Positions 57,121 through 64,000 of a stretch of DNA of 64,000 nt are shown here, piece by piece (positions within the stretch are counted from its first letter, which is position 1; every line of letters begins with the position of its first letter). The stretch spans positions 1-64,000 of the forward strand of contig NZ_JANUGP010000007.1 of assembly GCF_024753135.1 (NCBI RefSeq), in the 5' to 3' direction. Origin of the DNA: Streptomyces pyxinicus. Lineage in GTDB: Bacteria > Actinomycetota > Actinomycetes > Streptomycetales > Streptomycetaceae. A model generated the notes under the pieces. That model was not told the DNA's origin. It saw only the letters and a program-made list of their open reading frames with translations, and did not search any database. The position numbers and the translations under genes were made by a program.

Positions 57121-58350
57121 TTACGGTCGGGGCAGGCCGGCGTGCACCACCTCGCCGACGACGATGACCGCGGGGGGCCGGACGTCCTCGGCCCGTACGG
57201 CCTCGGCGACGGTGGCGAGCGTGGCGTCCACCCGGCGCTGCGCGGCCGTCGTGCCCTCCTGGACCAGCGCGACCGGCGTCTCGGGCGGCCTGCCGTGCGC
57301 GACGAGCGTCTCGGCGATCCGCCCTATCTTGTCGACGCCCATCAGGATCACCAGGGTGCCGGTGAGCTTCGCGAGCGAGACCCAGTCGACCAGGGAGCGC
57401 TCGTCGTCGGGGGCGACATGGCCGCTGACGACCGTGAACTCATGGGCGACACCGCGGTGCGTGACCGGGATGCCCGCGGCGCCCGGCACCGAGATGGAGC
57501 TGGAGATGCCGGGGACGACGGTGCAGGGGATGCCGGCCTCGGCGAGCGCGTGCACCTCCTCCATGCCACGGCCGAAGACGAAGGGGTCGCCGCCCTTGAG
57601 CCGGACCACCGACCTGCCCTGTTTGGCGTGTTCGATCAGCGCGTTGTTGATGGCCTCCTGGGCCATGAAACGGCCGTACGGAATCTTCGCGGCGTCGATC
57701 ACCTCGACGTGCGGCGGGAGTTCGGCGAGCAGGTCCCGGGGGCCGAGCCGGTCCGCGATGACGACGTCCGCCTCGGCGAGCAGCCGGCGCCCGCGCACGG
57801 TGATCAGGTCGGGGTCGCCCGGGCCGCCGCCGACGAGGGCGACGCCAGGGGTGCGGTTGCGGTAGTGCGGGGCGACCAGGGTGCCGTCGCGCAGGCCCTC
57901 GACGACCGCGTCCCGGACGGCCGCGGTGTGGCGGGGATCCCGGCCGGGCGCGTCGGTGGTGAGCACGGCGACGGTGACGCCCTCGCTGTGGCCGGTCGCC
58001 GGCGTCCAGGCGGTGGCCTCGTCGGCGTCGTCGGCGCGCACGCACCAGACGCGGCACCGCTCCCCCTCGGCGGAGGCCCGGGTGTTGGCCTCGGGGTCGC
58101 TGGTGGCGATGAGCGCGTACCAGGCCTCGGCGAGGTCACCGTCCGCGTAGCACCGCCGCGACCAGGCGATCTCGCCCGCGTCCGCCATGGCCTCGACGGA
58201 CGGGGTCGCCTCCGGGGACACGAGGACGATGTCCGCGCCGGCCGCGATCAGCGCGGGCAGCCGGCGCTGGGCGACCTGACCGGCGCCGAGGACGACCACG
58301 CGCCGGCCGGAGAGGCGGAGGCCTACGGGGTAGGCGGGGTGTTCGGCCAT
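57121..58350 (-). CDS. cobA: Uroporphyrinogen-III C-methyltransferase fused to a precorrin-2 dehydrogenase-like domain (CysG-like)
   Basis: Product of 409 residues. Residues 1-150 form a Rossmann-type precorrin-2 dehydrogenase/ferrochelatase-like part (RRVVVLGAGQVAQRRLPAL). From about 165 the SAM-dependent uroporphyrinogen-III methyltransferase is complete, with LVGGGPGDPDLIT, VVIADRLGPRDLL, RLKGGDPFVFGRG and VVPGISSSISVPGAAGIP. It supplies precorrin-2 for siroheme and cobalamin, consistent with the cobalamin genes upstream. The GTG/ATG choice is ATG at 58350. Confidence 0.9.
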   Translation of the reverse strand: MAEHPAYPVGLRLSGRRVVVLGAGQVAQRRLPALIAAGADIVLVSPEATPSVEAMADAGEIAWSRRCYADGDLAEAWYALIATSDPEANTRASAEGERCRVWCVRADDADEATAWTPATGHSEGVTVAVLTTDAPGRDPRHTAAVRDAVVEGLRDGTLVAPHYRNRTPGVALVGGGPGDPDLITVRGRRLLAEADVVIADRLGPRDLLAELPPHVEVIDAAKIPYGRFMAQEAINNALIEHAKQGRSVVRLKGGDPFVFGRGMEEVHALAEAGIPCTVVPGISSSISVPGAAGIPVTHRGVAHEFTVVSGHVAPDDERSLVDWVSLAKLTGTLVILMGVDKIGRIAETLVAHGRPPETPVALVQEGTTAAQRRVDATLATVAEAVRAEDVRPPAVIVVGEVVHAGLPRP

Positions 58351-58529
58351 GGGGGCGGTCCTCCGGTGGCTGTGTGGGGCCCTGACGTGCGGATTTTACG
58401 TGGGCGGCGGGAGACCCGGGACAGGTGTCCGGTGGCTGGGCGCCGACGCCGGGTGCCCAGTCCTGCGGCCGGCCCCGGGGGCCGGGAGACGTGCGGACGT
58501 GGGCCACTGCTCGGGTACCCACGCGTCGG

Positions 58530-58586
58530 GGCCCCGGCGCCCTGGTCCGTCGGAGGGTGAGTCCGTCGGAGTGGGGCGCCGGGGCC
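58530..58586 (-). terminator. Terminator of the bluB-cobT gene
   Basis: Thirteen-base perfect GC inverted repeat (58530-58542 with 58574-58586), with a 31-base loop containing two copies of GTCCGTCGGAG (58545-58555, 58561-58571), 30 bp beyond the stop codon. The long loop makes the call moderate. Confidence 0.6.
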
Positions 58587-58615
58587 ACCGCCCGATCGTC
58601 GCGGGGGCCCGTCGC

Positions 58616-61600
58616 CTACTTCTCGGTGACTCCGGCCGAGTCGAAGGTCGCCACCTCGTGCATGGCGCGGGCCGTGCTCTGGACCAGCGGCAGGGCCAGC
58701 AGGGCGCCGGTGCCCTCGCCCAGGCGCAGGTCCAGGTCGACCAGGGGGCGCAGGCCCAGCTTGTTGAGGGCGGCCACGTGCCCGGGCTCGGCGCTGCGGT
58801 GCCCGGCGATGCAGGCCGCGAGGACCTCGGGGGCGATGGCGCGGGCCACCAGGGCCGCGGCACCCGCGCTGACGCCGTCCAGGATCACCGGCGTACGCAG
58901 GGACGCGCCGCCGAGGAGCAGGCCGACCATGGCCGCGTGTTCGAAGCCGCCGATGGCCGCGAGGACGCCGACGGGGTCGGCCGGGTCCGGCTGGTGCAGT
59001 TCCAGAGCCCGGCGGACGACCTCGGTCTTACGGGCCAGCGTCTCGTCGTTGATGCCGGTGCCGCGGCCGGTGACGTCGGCCGGGTCCGCGCCGGTGAAGA
59101 CGGAGATCAGCGCGGCGGACGCGGTGGTGTTGGCGATGCCCATCTCGCCGGTCAGCAGCGCCTTGTTGCCGGCCGCCACCAGGTCACGGGCGGTCTCGAT
59201 GCCGACCTCGATCGCGGCCTTGGCCTCCTCGCGGGTCATCGCCGGGCCGGTGGTCATGTCGGAGGTGCCGCCGCGGATCTTGCGGGGCAGCAGACCCGGC
59301 GTGGCGGGCAGGTCGGCGGCCACGCCGACGTCCACGACGCACACCTCGGCGCCGACCTGGGCGGCGAAGGCGTTGCAGACCGCGCCCCCGCCGAGGAAGT
59401 TGGCCACCATCTGGGAGGTGACCTCCTGCGGCCAGGGGGTGACGCCCTGGGCGTGCACCCCGTGGTCGCCGGCGAAGATCGCGACGGCGGCGGGTTCCGG
59501 GATCGGCGGCGGGCACTGCCGGGACAGGCCGGACAGCTGCGCGGAGATGATCTCCAGCATGCCGAGCGCGCCCGCCGGCTTGGTCATGCGCTTCTGTCGC
59601 TCCCACGCCTCGCCGAGCGCCTTGGCGTCGAGCGGGCGGATCTGTGCGACGGTCTCGGCAAGCAGGTCGTGGGGGTCCTCTCCGGGCAGGGCGCGTCGGC
59701 CGTACGTCTCCTCGTGCACCACCCAGGACAGGGGGCGCCGCTTGGACCAGCCGACCTGCATCAGCTCCGGCTCGTCCGGGAACTCGTCGACGTACCCGAC
59801 GCACAGGTACGCCACGACCTCCAGGTGCTCGGGCAGGCCGAGCGCGCGGACCATCTCCCGCTCGTCGAAGAAGCTGACCCAGCCGACGCCGAGGCCTTCG
59901 GCGCGGGCGGCGAGCCAGAGGTTCTCCACCGCGAGCGCCGAGGAGTAGGGCGCCATCTGCGGCTGGGTGTGCCGGCCGAGGGTGTGCCGACCGCCGCGGG
60001 TGGGGTCGGCGGTGACGACGATGTTGACCGGGGTGTCGAGGATGGCCTCGATCTTCAGTTCCTTGAACTGCTTGGCCCGGCCCTTGGGCAGCGACTTGGC
60101 GTAGGCCTCGCGCTGGCGCATCGCCAGTTCGTGCATGGTCCGCCGGGTCTCGGCGGAGCGGATGACGACGAAGTCCCAGGGCTGCGAGTGACCCACCGAG
60201 GGGGCGGTGTGGGCGGCCTCCAGGACGCGCAGCAGCACCTCGTGCGGGATGGGGTCGCCACGGAAGCCGTTGCGGATGTCGCGACGCTCGCGCATGACCT
60301 TGAGGACGGCCTCGCGCTCGGCGTCGGCGTAGCCGGGGGCGGCGGGGCCGTGGGACGGCCGGGCCTGCCGCGCCGGGATCTCGTCCTGGTCGGCGGCCGT
60401 GGTCCGCAGGTCGTCCGCGTTCTGCACGACGTCGTCCGCGCTCTGTACGACGGCGTCCGCGCTCTGTACGACGTCGTCGTGCACGACCTCGTCCTCGGTG
60501 GCGTCGGCGGCGTCGGTGGCGTCGACGGCATGCGGTACGGCCTCGGGGGCCGCGGCCGGCTCGGCCTCGCGGGGCGCGGGCACGGTGGCCACCGGTTCGG
60601 GCTGCTCGGGGCCGGCCGGCTGGGGGTGCTGGGCGTCCTGCGCGGGCAGGATCAGCGGCTGGGGCGGGGTGGGGGCCAGATGCGGAGTGGTCGGCACCTG
60701 TCCCTCCACCGGCACGAACTGCCCGACCGACTGACCCGGCATCGCCTGCGAGGACACGCTGGACGGCAGCGGGGCGTCCTCGGCGGCGGGCGTGACCTGC
60801 TGAGGGCCCTGCGCCGGGTACGCGAACTCCTCGGGGGCGGACGCGTCGGGTGTGGTCGCCTCCGGTACGACGGCGGCGGGGGCCTCGGTCTCCGGGTCCG
60901 CCTCGGTTGCCACGGCGGGCGTCGCGTCGGCGGGGTCCGGGACGGGCTCGGCCTCGGCGGCGGGCGCGGTCTCCTCGACGGTCGCCGGGGGCTGCGGGGC
61001 GGCGACCGGCTGGGCCTGCGCGCTCGGTGTCTCGTCGGCGGCCACCGGCAGTGGCTCGGCGGGCACGGCCTGGGGCACGACGGGTTCGGCGCTCTCGGCC
61101 GGCGCGGGCGGGACCTCTGCGACCGGAGCGACCGGGGCCGACCGCGCCTCCTCGACCGGCACAGCCTGAGGTTCGTCGACGGGCGCGGCCTCAGGCGCCG
61201 GCTGCGGCACCGCTTCACCGGCGCGAGCCGCCACGGCGGGCTGCGTCTCGGTGACCGGCTCGACAGGCTGGACCGCCACGTCATCGGCCGGAGCCTCGGC
61301 CGCGACGGGCTCGGCAGCGCCCTCCGCCGGCTCGGCCCCGGCCGCACCGGGCTGGGTCTCGGCACCGGCCCCGGTGTCCACGGCACCCGGCGCCGCGTCG
61401 TGCACCGCGACCGGCTCCGGATCGTCCACCGGAACCGGTTCGGCACCGTCGGCGGGAGGCGCGTACACCCCGTCGTGCCCCTGTGCGGGCTGCACGCCGT
61501 CGTGGCCGTGCACCACTTGGGCCGGGGCCTGCGCGCCGGCCTGGATCACCAGACGGGCGAGCGTCGCCTGCGCGGCACCGGAGGAATCCACGGCGGCCTC

Positions 61601-62215
61601 GGTCACGGGAGCGACGCCCGGGTCAACCGTTTCGGCAGCCGGCACCGGCGCGTCGGACGGAACCGCACCCGGAACCGCGCCCCAGGGAGCCGCGGCCCCC
61701 GGAGCCATCTCGCCGAGCGGCTGCGCGTCCAGGTACTCGGGGCCGGCGGGCGCGGGGCCCGGCTGGCGGACCGGTGCTCCGGCCGGGCCCCGGTCGGCGA
61801 GGGAGCGGACCGGGCCTGCGGAGGTGTTGGGGATCGGCGGGCCGAGGTGGAGCGGGCGGCGCGGCGGCTGCGGGGCGGCCGAGGGGTCCTGCGGGGCCGA
61901 CAGGATGGGCGAGGGCGGCACGGACGCCGGGGTCGCGCCGGGCAGGCGGACGCCGCTGAGGTCGACCGAGCCGCTGTCGCGGCCGGCCGTCTCGTGCGGT
62001 CCCGGCGCGTGGACGGTCTCGACCACCGGCTCGGGAGCGGGCGGCGGCACCTCGTTGCCCCACGCGCCCTGAGCGCCCGGCAGCAGCAGGTCCTCGTCCT
62101 CGGCGGGTGCCTCGGAGAGGTAGGTGAACGTGCTGTGCGCGGGGGCGCCCGGCTGTTCCACCATGCCTGCGCTCTCCGGCTGTCCCTCGCCCGGGATCTG
62201 GCCGGTGTCCGTCAT
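58616..62215 (-). CDS. cobT: Fused BluB (DMB synthase) - CobT (DMB phosphoribosyltransferase) with a long disordered N-terminus
   Basis: Product of 1199 residues. Residues 1 to about 625 are low-complexity, rich in Pro, Ala, Glu and Val. At about 628-840 lies a flavin-dependent BluB domain (RERRDIRNGFRGDPIP, APSVGHSQPWDFVVIRS), which splits reduced FMN to make dimethylbenzimidazole. At about 850-1199 lies CobT (RQKRMTKPAGALGMLE, FAGDHGVHAQGVTPWPQEV, catalytic glutamate in LGEGTGALLALPLVQ near 1165), which activates it. One chain thus makes and attaches the lower ligand of cobalamin. ATG at 62215 has GAGGGG five bases upstream. A 21-bp triple repeat (60411-60473) codes for VVQSADD-like heptads. 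Confidence 0.9.
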   Translation of the reverse strand: MTDTGQIPGEGQPESAGMVEQPGAPAHSTFTYLSEAPAEDEDLLLPGAQGAWGNEVPPPAPEPVVETVHAPGPHETAGRDSGSVDLSGVRLPGATPASVPPSPILSAPQDPSAAPQPPRRPLHLGPPIPNTSAGPVRSLADRGPAGAPVRQPGPAPAGPEYLDAQPLGEMAPGAAAPWGAVPGAVPSDAPVPAAETVDPGVAPVTEAAVDSSGAAQATLARLVIQAGAQAPAQVVHGHDGVQPAQGHDGVYAPPADGAEPVPVDDPEPVAVHDAAPGAVDTGAGAETQPGAAGAEPAEGAAEPVAAEAPADDVAVQPVEPVTETQPAVAARAGEAVPQPAPEAAPVDEPQAVPVEEARSAPVAPVAEVPPAPAESAEPVVPQAVPAEPLPVAADETPSAQAQPVAAPQPPATVEETAPAAEAEPVPDPADATPAVATEADPETEAPAAVVPEATTPDASAPEEFAYPAQGPQQVTPAAEDAPLPSSVSSQAMPGQSVGQFVPVEGQVPTTPHLAPTPPQPLILPAQDAQHPQPAGPEQPEPVATVPAPREAEPAAAPEAVPHAVDATDAADATEDEVVHDDVVQSADAVVQSADDVVQNADDLRTTAADQDEIPARQARPSHGPAAPGYADAEREAVLKVMRERRDIRNGFRGDPIPHEVLLRVLEAAHTAPSVGHSQPWDFVVIRSAETRRTMHELAMRQREAYAKSLPKGRAKQFKELKIEAILDTPVNIVVTADPTRGGRHTLGRHTQPQMAPYSSALAVENLWLAARAEGLGVGWVSFFDEREMVRALGLPEHLEVVAYLCVGYVDEFPDEPELMQVGWSKRRPLSWVVHEETYGRRALPGEDPHDLLAETVAQIRPLDAKALGEAWERQKRMTKPAGALGMLEIISAQLSGLSRQCPPPIPEPAAVAIFAGDHGVHAQGVTPWPQEVTSQMVANFLGGGAVCNAFAAQVGAEVCVVDVGVAADLPATPGLLPRKIRGGTSDMTTGPAMTREEAKAAIEVGIETARDLVAAGNKALLTGEMGIANTTASAALISVFTGADPADVTGRGTGINDETLARKTEVVRRALELHQPDPADPVGVLAAIGGFEHAAMVGLLLGGASLRTPVILDGVSAGAAALVARAIAPEVLAACIAGHRSAEPGHVAALNKLGLRPLVDLDLRLGEGTGALLALPLVQSTARAMHEVATFDSAGVTEK
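60411..60473 (-). repeat. 21-bp in-frame tandem repeat inside bluB-cobT
   Basis: Three units of 21 bp (60411-60431, 60432-60452, 60453-60473) code for three seven-residue units of the type VVQSADD in the low-complexity part just before the BluB domain. Confidence 0.85.
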
Positions 62216-62561
62216 GCGTACCCCTCGCCCATCGGTTAGTGCTCCTACGACCAGCTCACCCGGAACGGCGCACCGACCGCCCCGTAGTGAAGAACGAGCG
62301 TCCGTGCCCAGCGGCACGAGCGGCCCGCCCAAAAAAGGCGACAAAGCCATTCAGTGGCATTGTCCCGGCCGGGACGCCGTCGCGACAGCAAGATCCGCCA
62401 CTGTCCGCTGTGGACTGCGCCACGTTGCGCGTCCTCCGGTTCCGCAGTACCACACCCACCCCCAAAAAGGGCGTGCGTTCCGGACATTGGCGAACGAAGT
62501 TCCGGGCCGCCGGTGCGGTACAACGATCGGCCAGCCTACCGCGCGCGGTACGACAACCGGA
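62216..62561 (-). promoter_or_regulatory. 346-bp leader of bluB-cobT
   Basis: Region between cobL and the fusion gene. Its composition is less G+C biased at third positions than the flanking genes, it has a U-rich intrinsic terminator (62331-62366), a perfect palindrome (62362-62375), and pairable segments around 62385-62420. No canonical B12-box or cobalamin riboswitch core was found. GAGGGG before the ATG is the ribosome-binding site. Confidence 0.55.
62331..62366 (-). terminator. U-tract intrinsic terminator upstream of bluB-cobT
   Basis: On the minus strand the arms 62366-62355 and 62349-62337 form a 12-bp stem with one bulge and one mismatch, loop CTGAA (62350-62354), followed directly by six U (62331-62336). 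Six-U terminators are uncommon in Streptomyces. It lies 195 bp past the cobL stop and 116 bp before the bluB-cobT start. Confidence 0.75.
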
Positions 62562-63797
62562 TCACGGGGCGCGGTCGGGCAGCACCCCGGTGAGCAGGAA
62601 CGCCACGCTCCGCTCGGTCTCCGTCCAGGCCCGGGTGTCGAGTTCGACGGACTGCACCAGGGCGCACTCGACCCGGTATCCGTGCTCGGTGAGGTCACGG
62701 CCGACGAGTTCGGCGGCGTCGCGGGTGCCGGCGTGGGTGACGATGCGCTGCGGACGCCGGTCGGCCACGGCGGAGACCACGGCCACTCCCCCGCCGCCGA
62801 TCCGGACGACGTCGGGTTCGGGCAGGTTCTCCAGGACGTGTGGCGCGTCGCCGTGCACCACCTGGAGCTGGACGCCGTAGCGGCGGGCGGCGGCGTCGGT
62901 GCGGGCGCAGGCCCCGGGGTCGCGGTCGACGGCGATGACGGCGGCGCCGGCGCGCGCTGCCTCGGCGGCGAAGGCGCCGGCGCCGCAGCCGATGTCCCAG
63001 ACGAGGTCGCCGACGCGGGGGCCGAGCCGGGCGAGTTGGGCGGCGCGCAGCAGTTCCGTCTCGCCCTCGCCGAGGGGCGCGCCGTCGCCGTACGACGTGT
63101 CGGGCTGGACCCAGCCGCGCGGGCCGGTGCCCGGGTCGCGGCCGGCGATCCAGCCGCCGCCCTCCCCGGTGCCGCCCGGTCCGACGGGTCCGGCGGGGCC
63201 GCCGATGACGATGACCACGTTGGGGTCGCGCCAGCTGTGGTCGGCGGCGTTGTCGGAGGTGACGACGCTGACCCGCTCGCGTTCGGTACCCAGTTCCTCG
63301 CAGATGACGAAGGTGCGGTGCACGCCCTCCAGCAGCAGCCCGAGTTCGGCCGGTCCGGCGCCCGGTGCGGTGAGGACGGCGACCTTGGTGTGGGCGCGGC
63401 AGACGTTCACGGCGCGGCGCAGGGTGCGCGGGTGGGCGACGACGACCTGGGCGTCGTCCCAGGGCATGCCGGCGCGGGCGAAGGCGGCGGCGACGGCGGA
63501 GACGGCGGGTACGACCTCGACCTCCAGGCCGAACTCCGGGTCGCGCAGGGTGCGGACGACGCCGAAGAAGCCGGGGTCGCCGTCGGCGAGGACCACGGCG
63601 GTGCCGCGGTGGGCGGCGATGCGGCGGGCGGCGAGCGCGAGGCTGCCGAGGCGGATGCGTTCGGCGGTGGGCGGGACCTCGGGCAGTGCCAGGTGGTGGG
63701 CCGCGCCCGCCACGAGGGTGGCGGCGCCGAGGGCGGAGCGTGCCGCGTCGGTCAGCGGCGAGCCGTCCCAGCCGATCACCGTGACCCGGTCGGCCAT
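62562..63797 (-). CDS. cobL: Precorrin-6Y C5,15-methyltransferase (decarboxylating), CbiE-CbiT fusion
   Basis: Bifunctional corrin methyltransferase of 411 residues. The N-terminal CbiE-like part (1-205) carries VTVIGWDGSPL, GDPGFFGVVRTL and VVPAVSAVAAAFARAG; the C-terminal CbiT-like part (about 225-405) has the SAM motif VWDIGCGAGAFAAEAARAG and VDRDPGAC. It acts in the aerobic-type cobalamin route (also used in the anaerobic one as separate subunits). ATG at 63797. Next gene in the cobalamin block after bluB-cobT, same strand. Confidence 0.93.
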   Translation of the reverse strand: MADRVTVIGWDGSPLTDAARSALGAATLVAGAAHHLALPEVPPTAERIRLGSLALAARRIAAHRGTAVVLADGDPGFFGVVRTLRDPEFGLEVEVVPAVSAVAAAFARAGMPWDDAQVVVAHPRTLRRAVNVCRAHTKVAVLTAPGAGPAELGLLLEGVHRTFVICEELGTERERVSVVTSDNAADHSWRDPNVVIVIGGPAGPVGPGGTGEGGGWIAGRDPGTGPRGWVQPDTSYGDGAPLGEGETELLRAAQLARLGPRVGDLVWDIGCGAGAFAAEAARAGAAVIAVDRDPGACARTDAAARRYGVQLQVVHGDAPHVLENLPEPDVVRIGGGGVAVVSAVADRRPQRIVTHAGTRDAAELVGRDLTEHGYRVECALVQSVELDTRAWTETERSVAFLLTGVLPDRAP

Positions 63798-63896
63798 CGT
63801 CGTGTATCTCCAGGTTCGCGCGGGTCGTCAGGGGGGCGTGCCCGTGGTGCGGGCTCCGTGAGCGTACCCGGTGTGTCGTGGGGGGCGCCCGGGGGC

Positions 63897-64000
63897 TCAG
63901 TTCCAGTCCGCGTAGGAGGTGTAACCGCTGTCGGCGCGCTGTTCGCTCACCCCGGCCAGGTCCTCGGGCAGCAGGCTCCAGACGATGACGTCGGTGCGGA
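63897..64000 (-). CDS. C-terminus of an unidentified protein (cut by the window edge)
   Basis: Open frame reading into the window from the right edge and ending at TGA 63897-63899. Only the last 33 residues are visible, including DVIVWSLLPEDLAGVS and the end TSYADWN. Streptomyces codon use supports coding. The hydrophobic-strand-plus-LLPEDL pattern could suit a GNAT acetyltransferase C-terminus, but this is too short to assign. Confidence 0.55.
   Translation of the reverse strand, partial: RTDVIVWSLLPEDLAGVSEQRADSGYTSYADWN

Noticed and set aside
58349..62239. Very long open frame on the plus strand opposite bluB-cobT, and similar ones opposite alaS (3105-5954) and relA (16134-19568)
   Set aside because: Antisense frames produced by the GC-rich codon bias of the genes below them. 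No protein-family similarity and no ribosome-binding sites.
62245..62523. A 92-codon open frame on the minus strand in the bluB-cobT leader (starts MYRTGGPEL or MSGTHALFG)
   Set aside because: Third-position GC is much lower than in any real gene here, and the frame runs through the U-tract terminator hairpin. More likely non-coding leader, though a conservation check would settle it.
62216..62561. Cobalamin riboswitch before bluB-cobT
   Set aside because: GCCACTG-like fragments occur, but the rest of the B12-box and the core stems were not found on the correct strand.

Overview
The window is a chromosomal segment of a Streptomyces. Evidence: very high GC with strong G/C third-position bias; many GTG starts and one TTG start; four- and one-base stop/start overlaps; a gene recognisable as ssgB, a developmental gene confined to sporulating actinomycetes; and a gene order that, as far as I recall it, follows the relA to ssgB part of the S. 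coelicolor chromosome (relA = SCO1513, ssgB = SCO1541). The species cannot be fixed from sequence reading alone. Nothing looks like a prophage, an insertion sequence, a CRISPR array or a biosynthetic gene cluster; this is mostly conserved core chromosome with small accessory genes between blocks.

Layout. 0-7 kb, minus strand: a probable operon DUF948 protein - DUF6167 protein - alaS - ruvX - mltG - aroE. 6.9-9.1 kb, plus: an NB-ARC/TPR-like ATPase with no DNA-binding domain, convergent with rpsD. 10-14.5 kb, minus: rarA, a VKOR-type thiol enzyme, hisS and a metallo-hydrolase. 14.6-16.9 kb, plus: a membrane-anchored cyclophilin and a DUF349 coiled-coil protein. 16.9-26.2 kb, minus: relA, apt, secF, secD, yajC, ruvB, ruvA, ruvC, the stringent response / protein export / branch migration block conserved across actinobacteria. 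26.5 kb, plus: a small secreted protein. 26.9-32.8 kb, minus: yebC, pdxT, pdxS, a LemA-like protein, then the phosphatidylinositol mannoside genes pimA, acyltransferase and pgsA. 33-37.1 kb, plus: an EF-G-like GTPase and an unknown membrane protein. 37.1-42.3 kb: a HIT-family protein (minus), a voltage-sensor-type potassium channel (plus), then thrS and two coupled unknown genes (minus).

42.5-54 kb is a more accessory stretch: a DnaQ-type exonuclease, two identical tRNA-Val(CAC) genes flanking an SRPBCC gene, a PGPGW membrane protein, ssgB, a CGNR zinc-finger protein, small membrane proteins, a DsbA-like oxidoreductase, a double GNAT, the pabB/pabC folate pair, and a tRNA cluster Gly-Cys-Val-Val-Val. 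After it come a zinc-ribbon protein, an aminoglycoside-phosphotransferase-like protein and an FGE/SUMF1-like protein. 54.6-64 kb holds a membrane Ser/Thr protein kinase, a SpoU-family rRNA methyltransferase and a cobalamin block (cobA-type siroheme/uroporphyrinogen methyltransferase, a giant BluB-CobT fusion, cobL), ending in a truncated unknown gene.

Most interesting signals: an intrinsic terminator with a six-U tract overlapping a palindrome in the leader of the BluB-CobT gene (possible attenuator, or simply the cobL terminator); the BluB-CobT fusion with about 620 residues of low-complexity N-terminus; an EF-G paralogue that has lost the guanine-specificity NKxD motif; a 16-bp GC-only inverted repeat between pgsA and the EF-G-like gene; two small membrane-protein genes of 50 and 58 codons; and tRNA-Val(GAC) copies with compensatory acceptor-stem changes.
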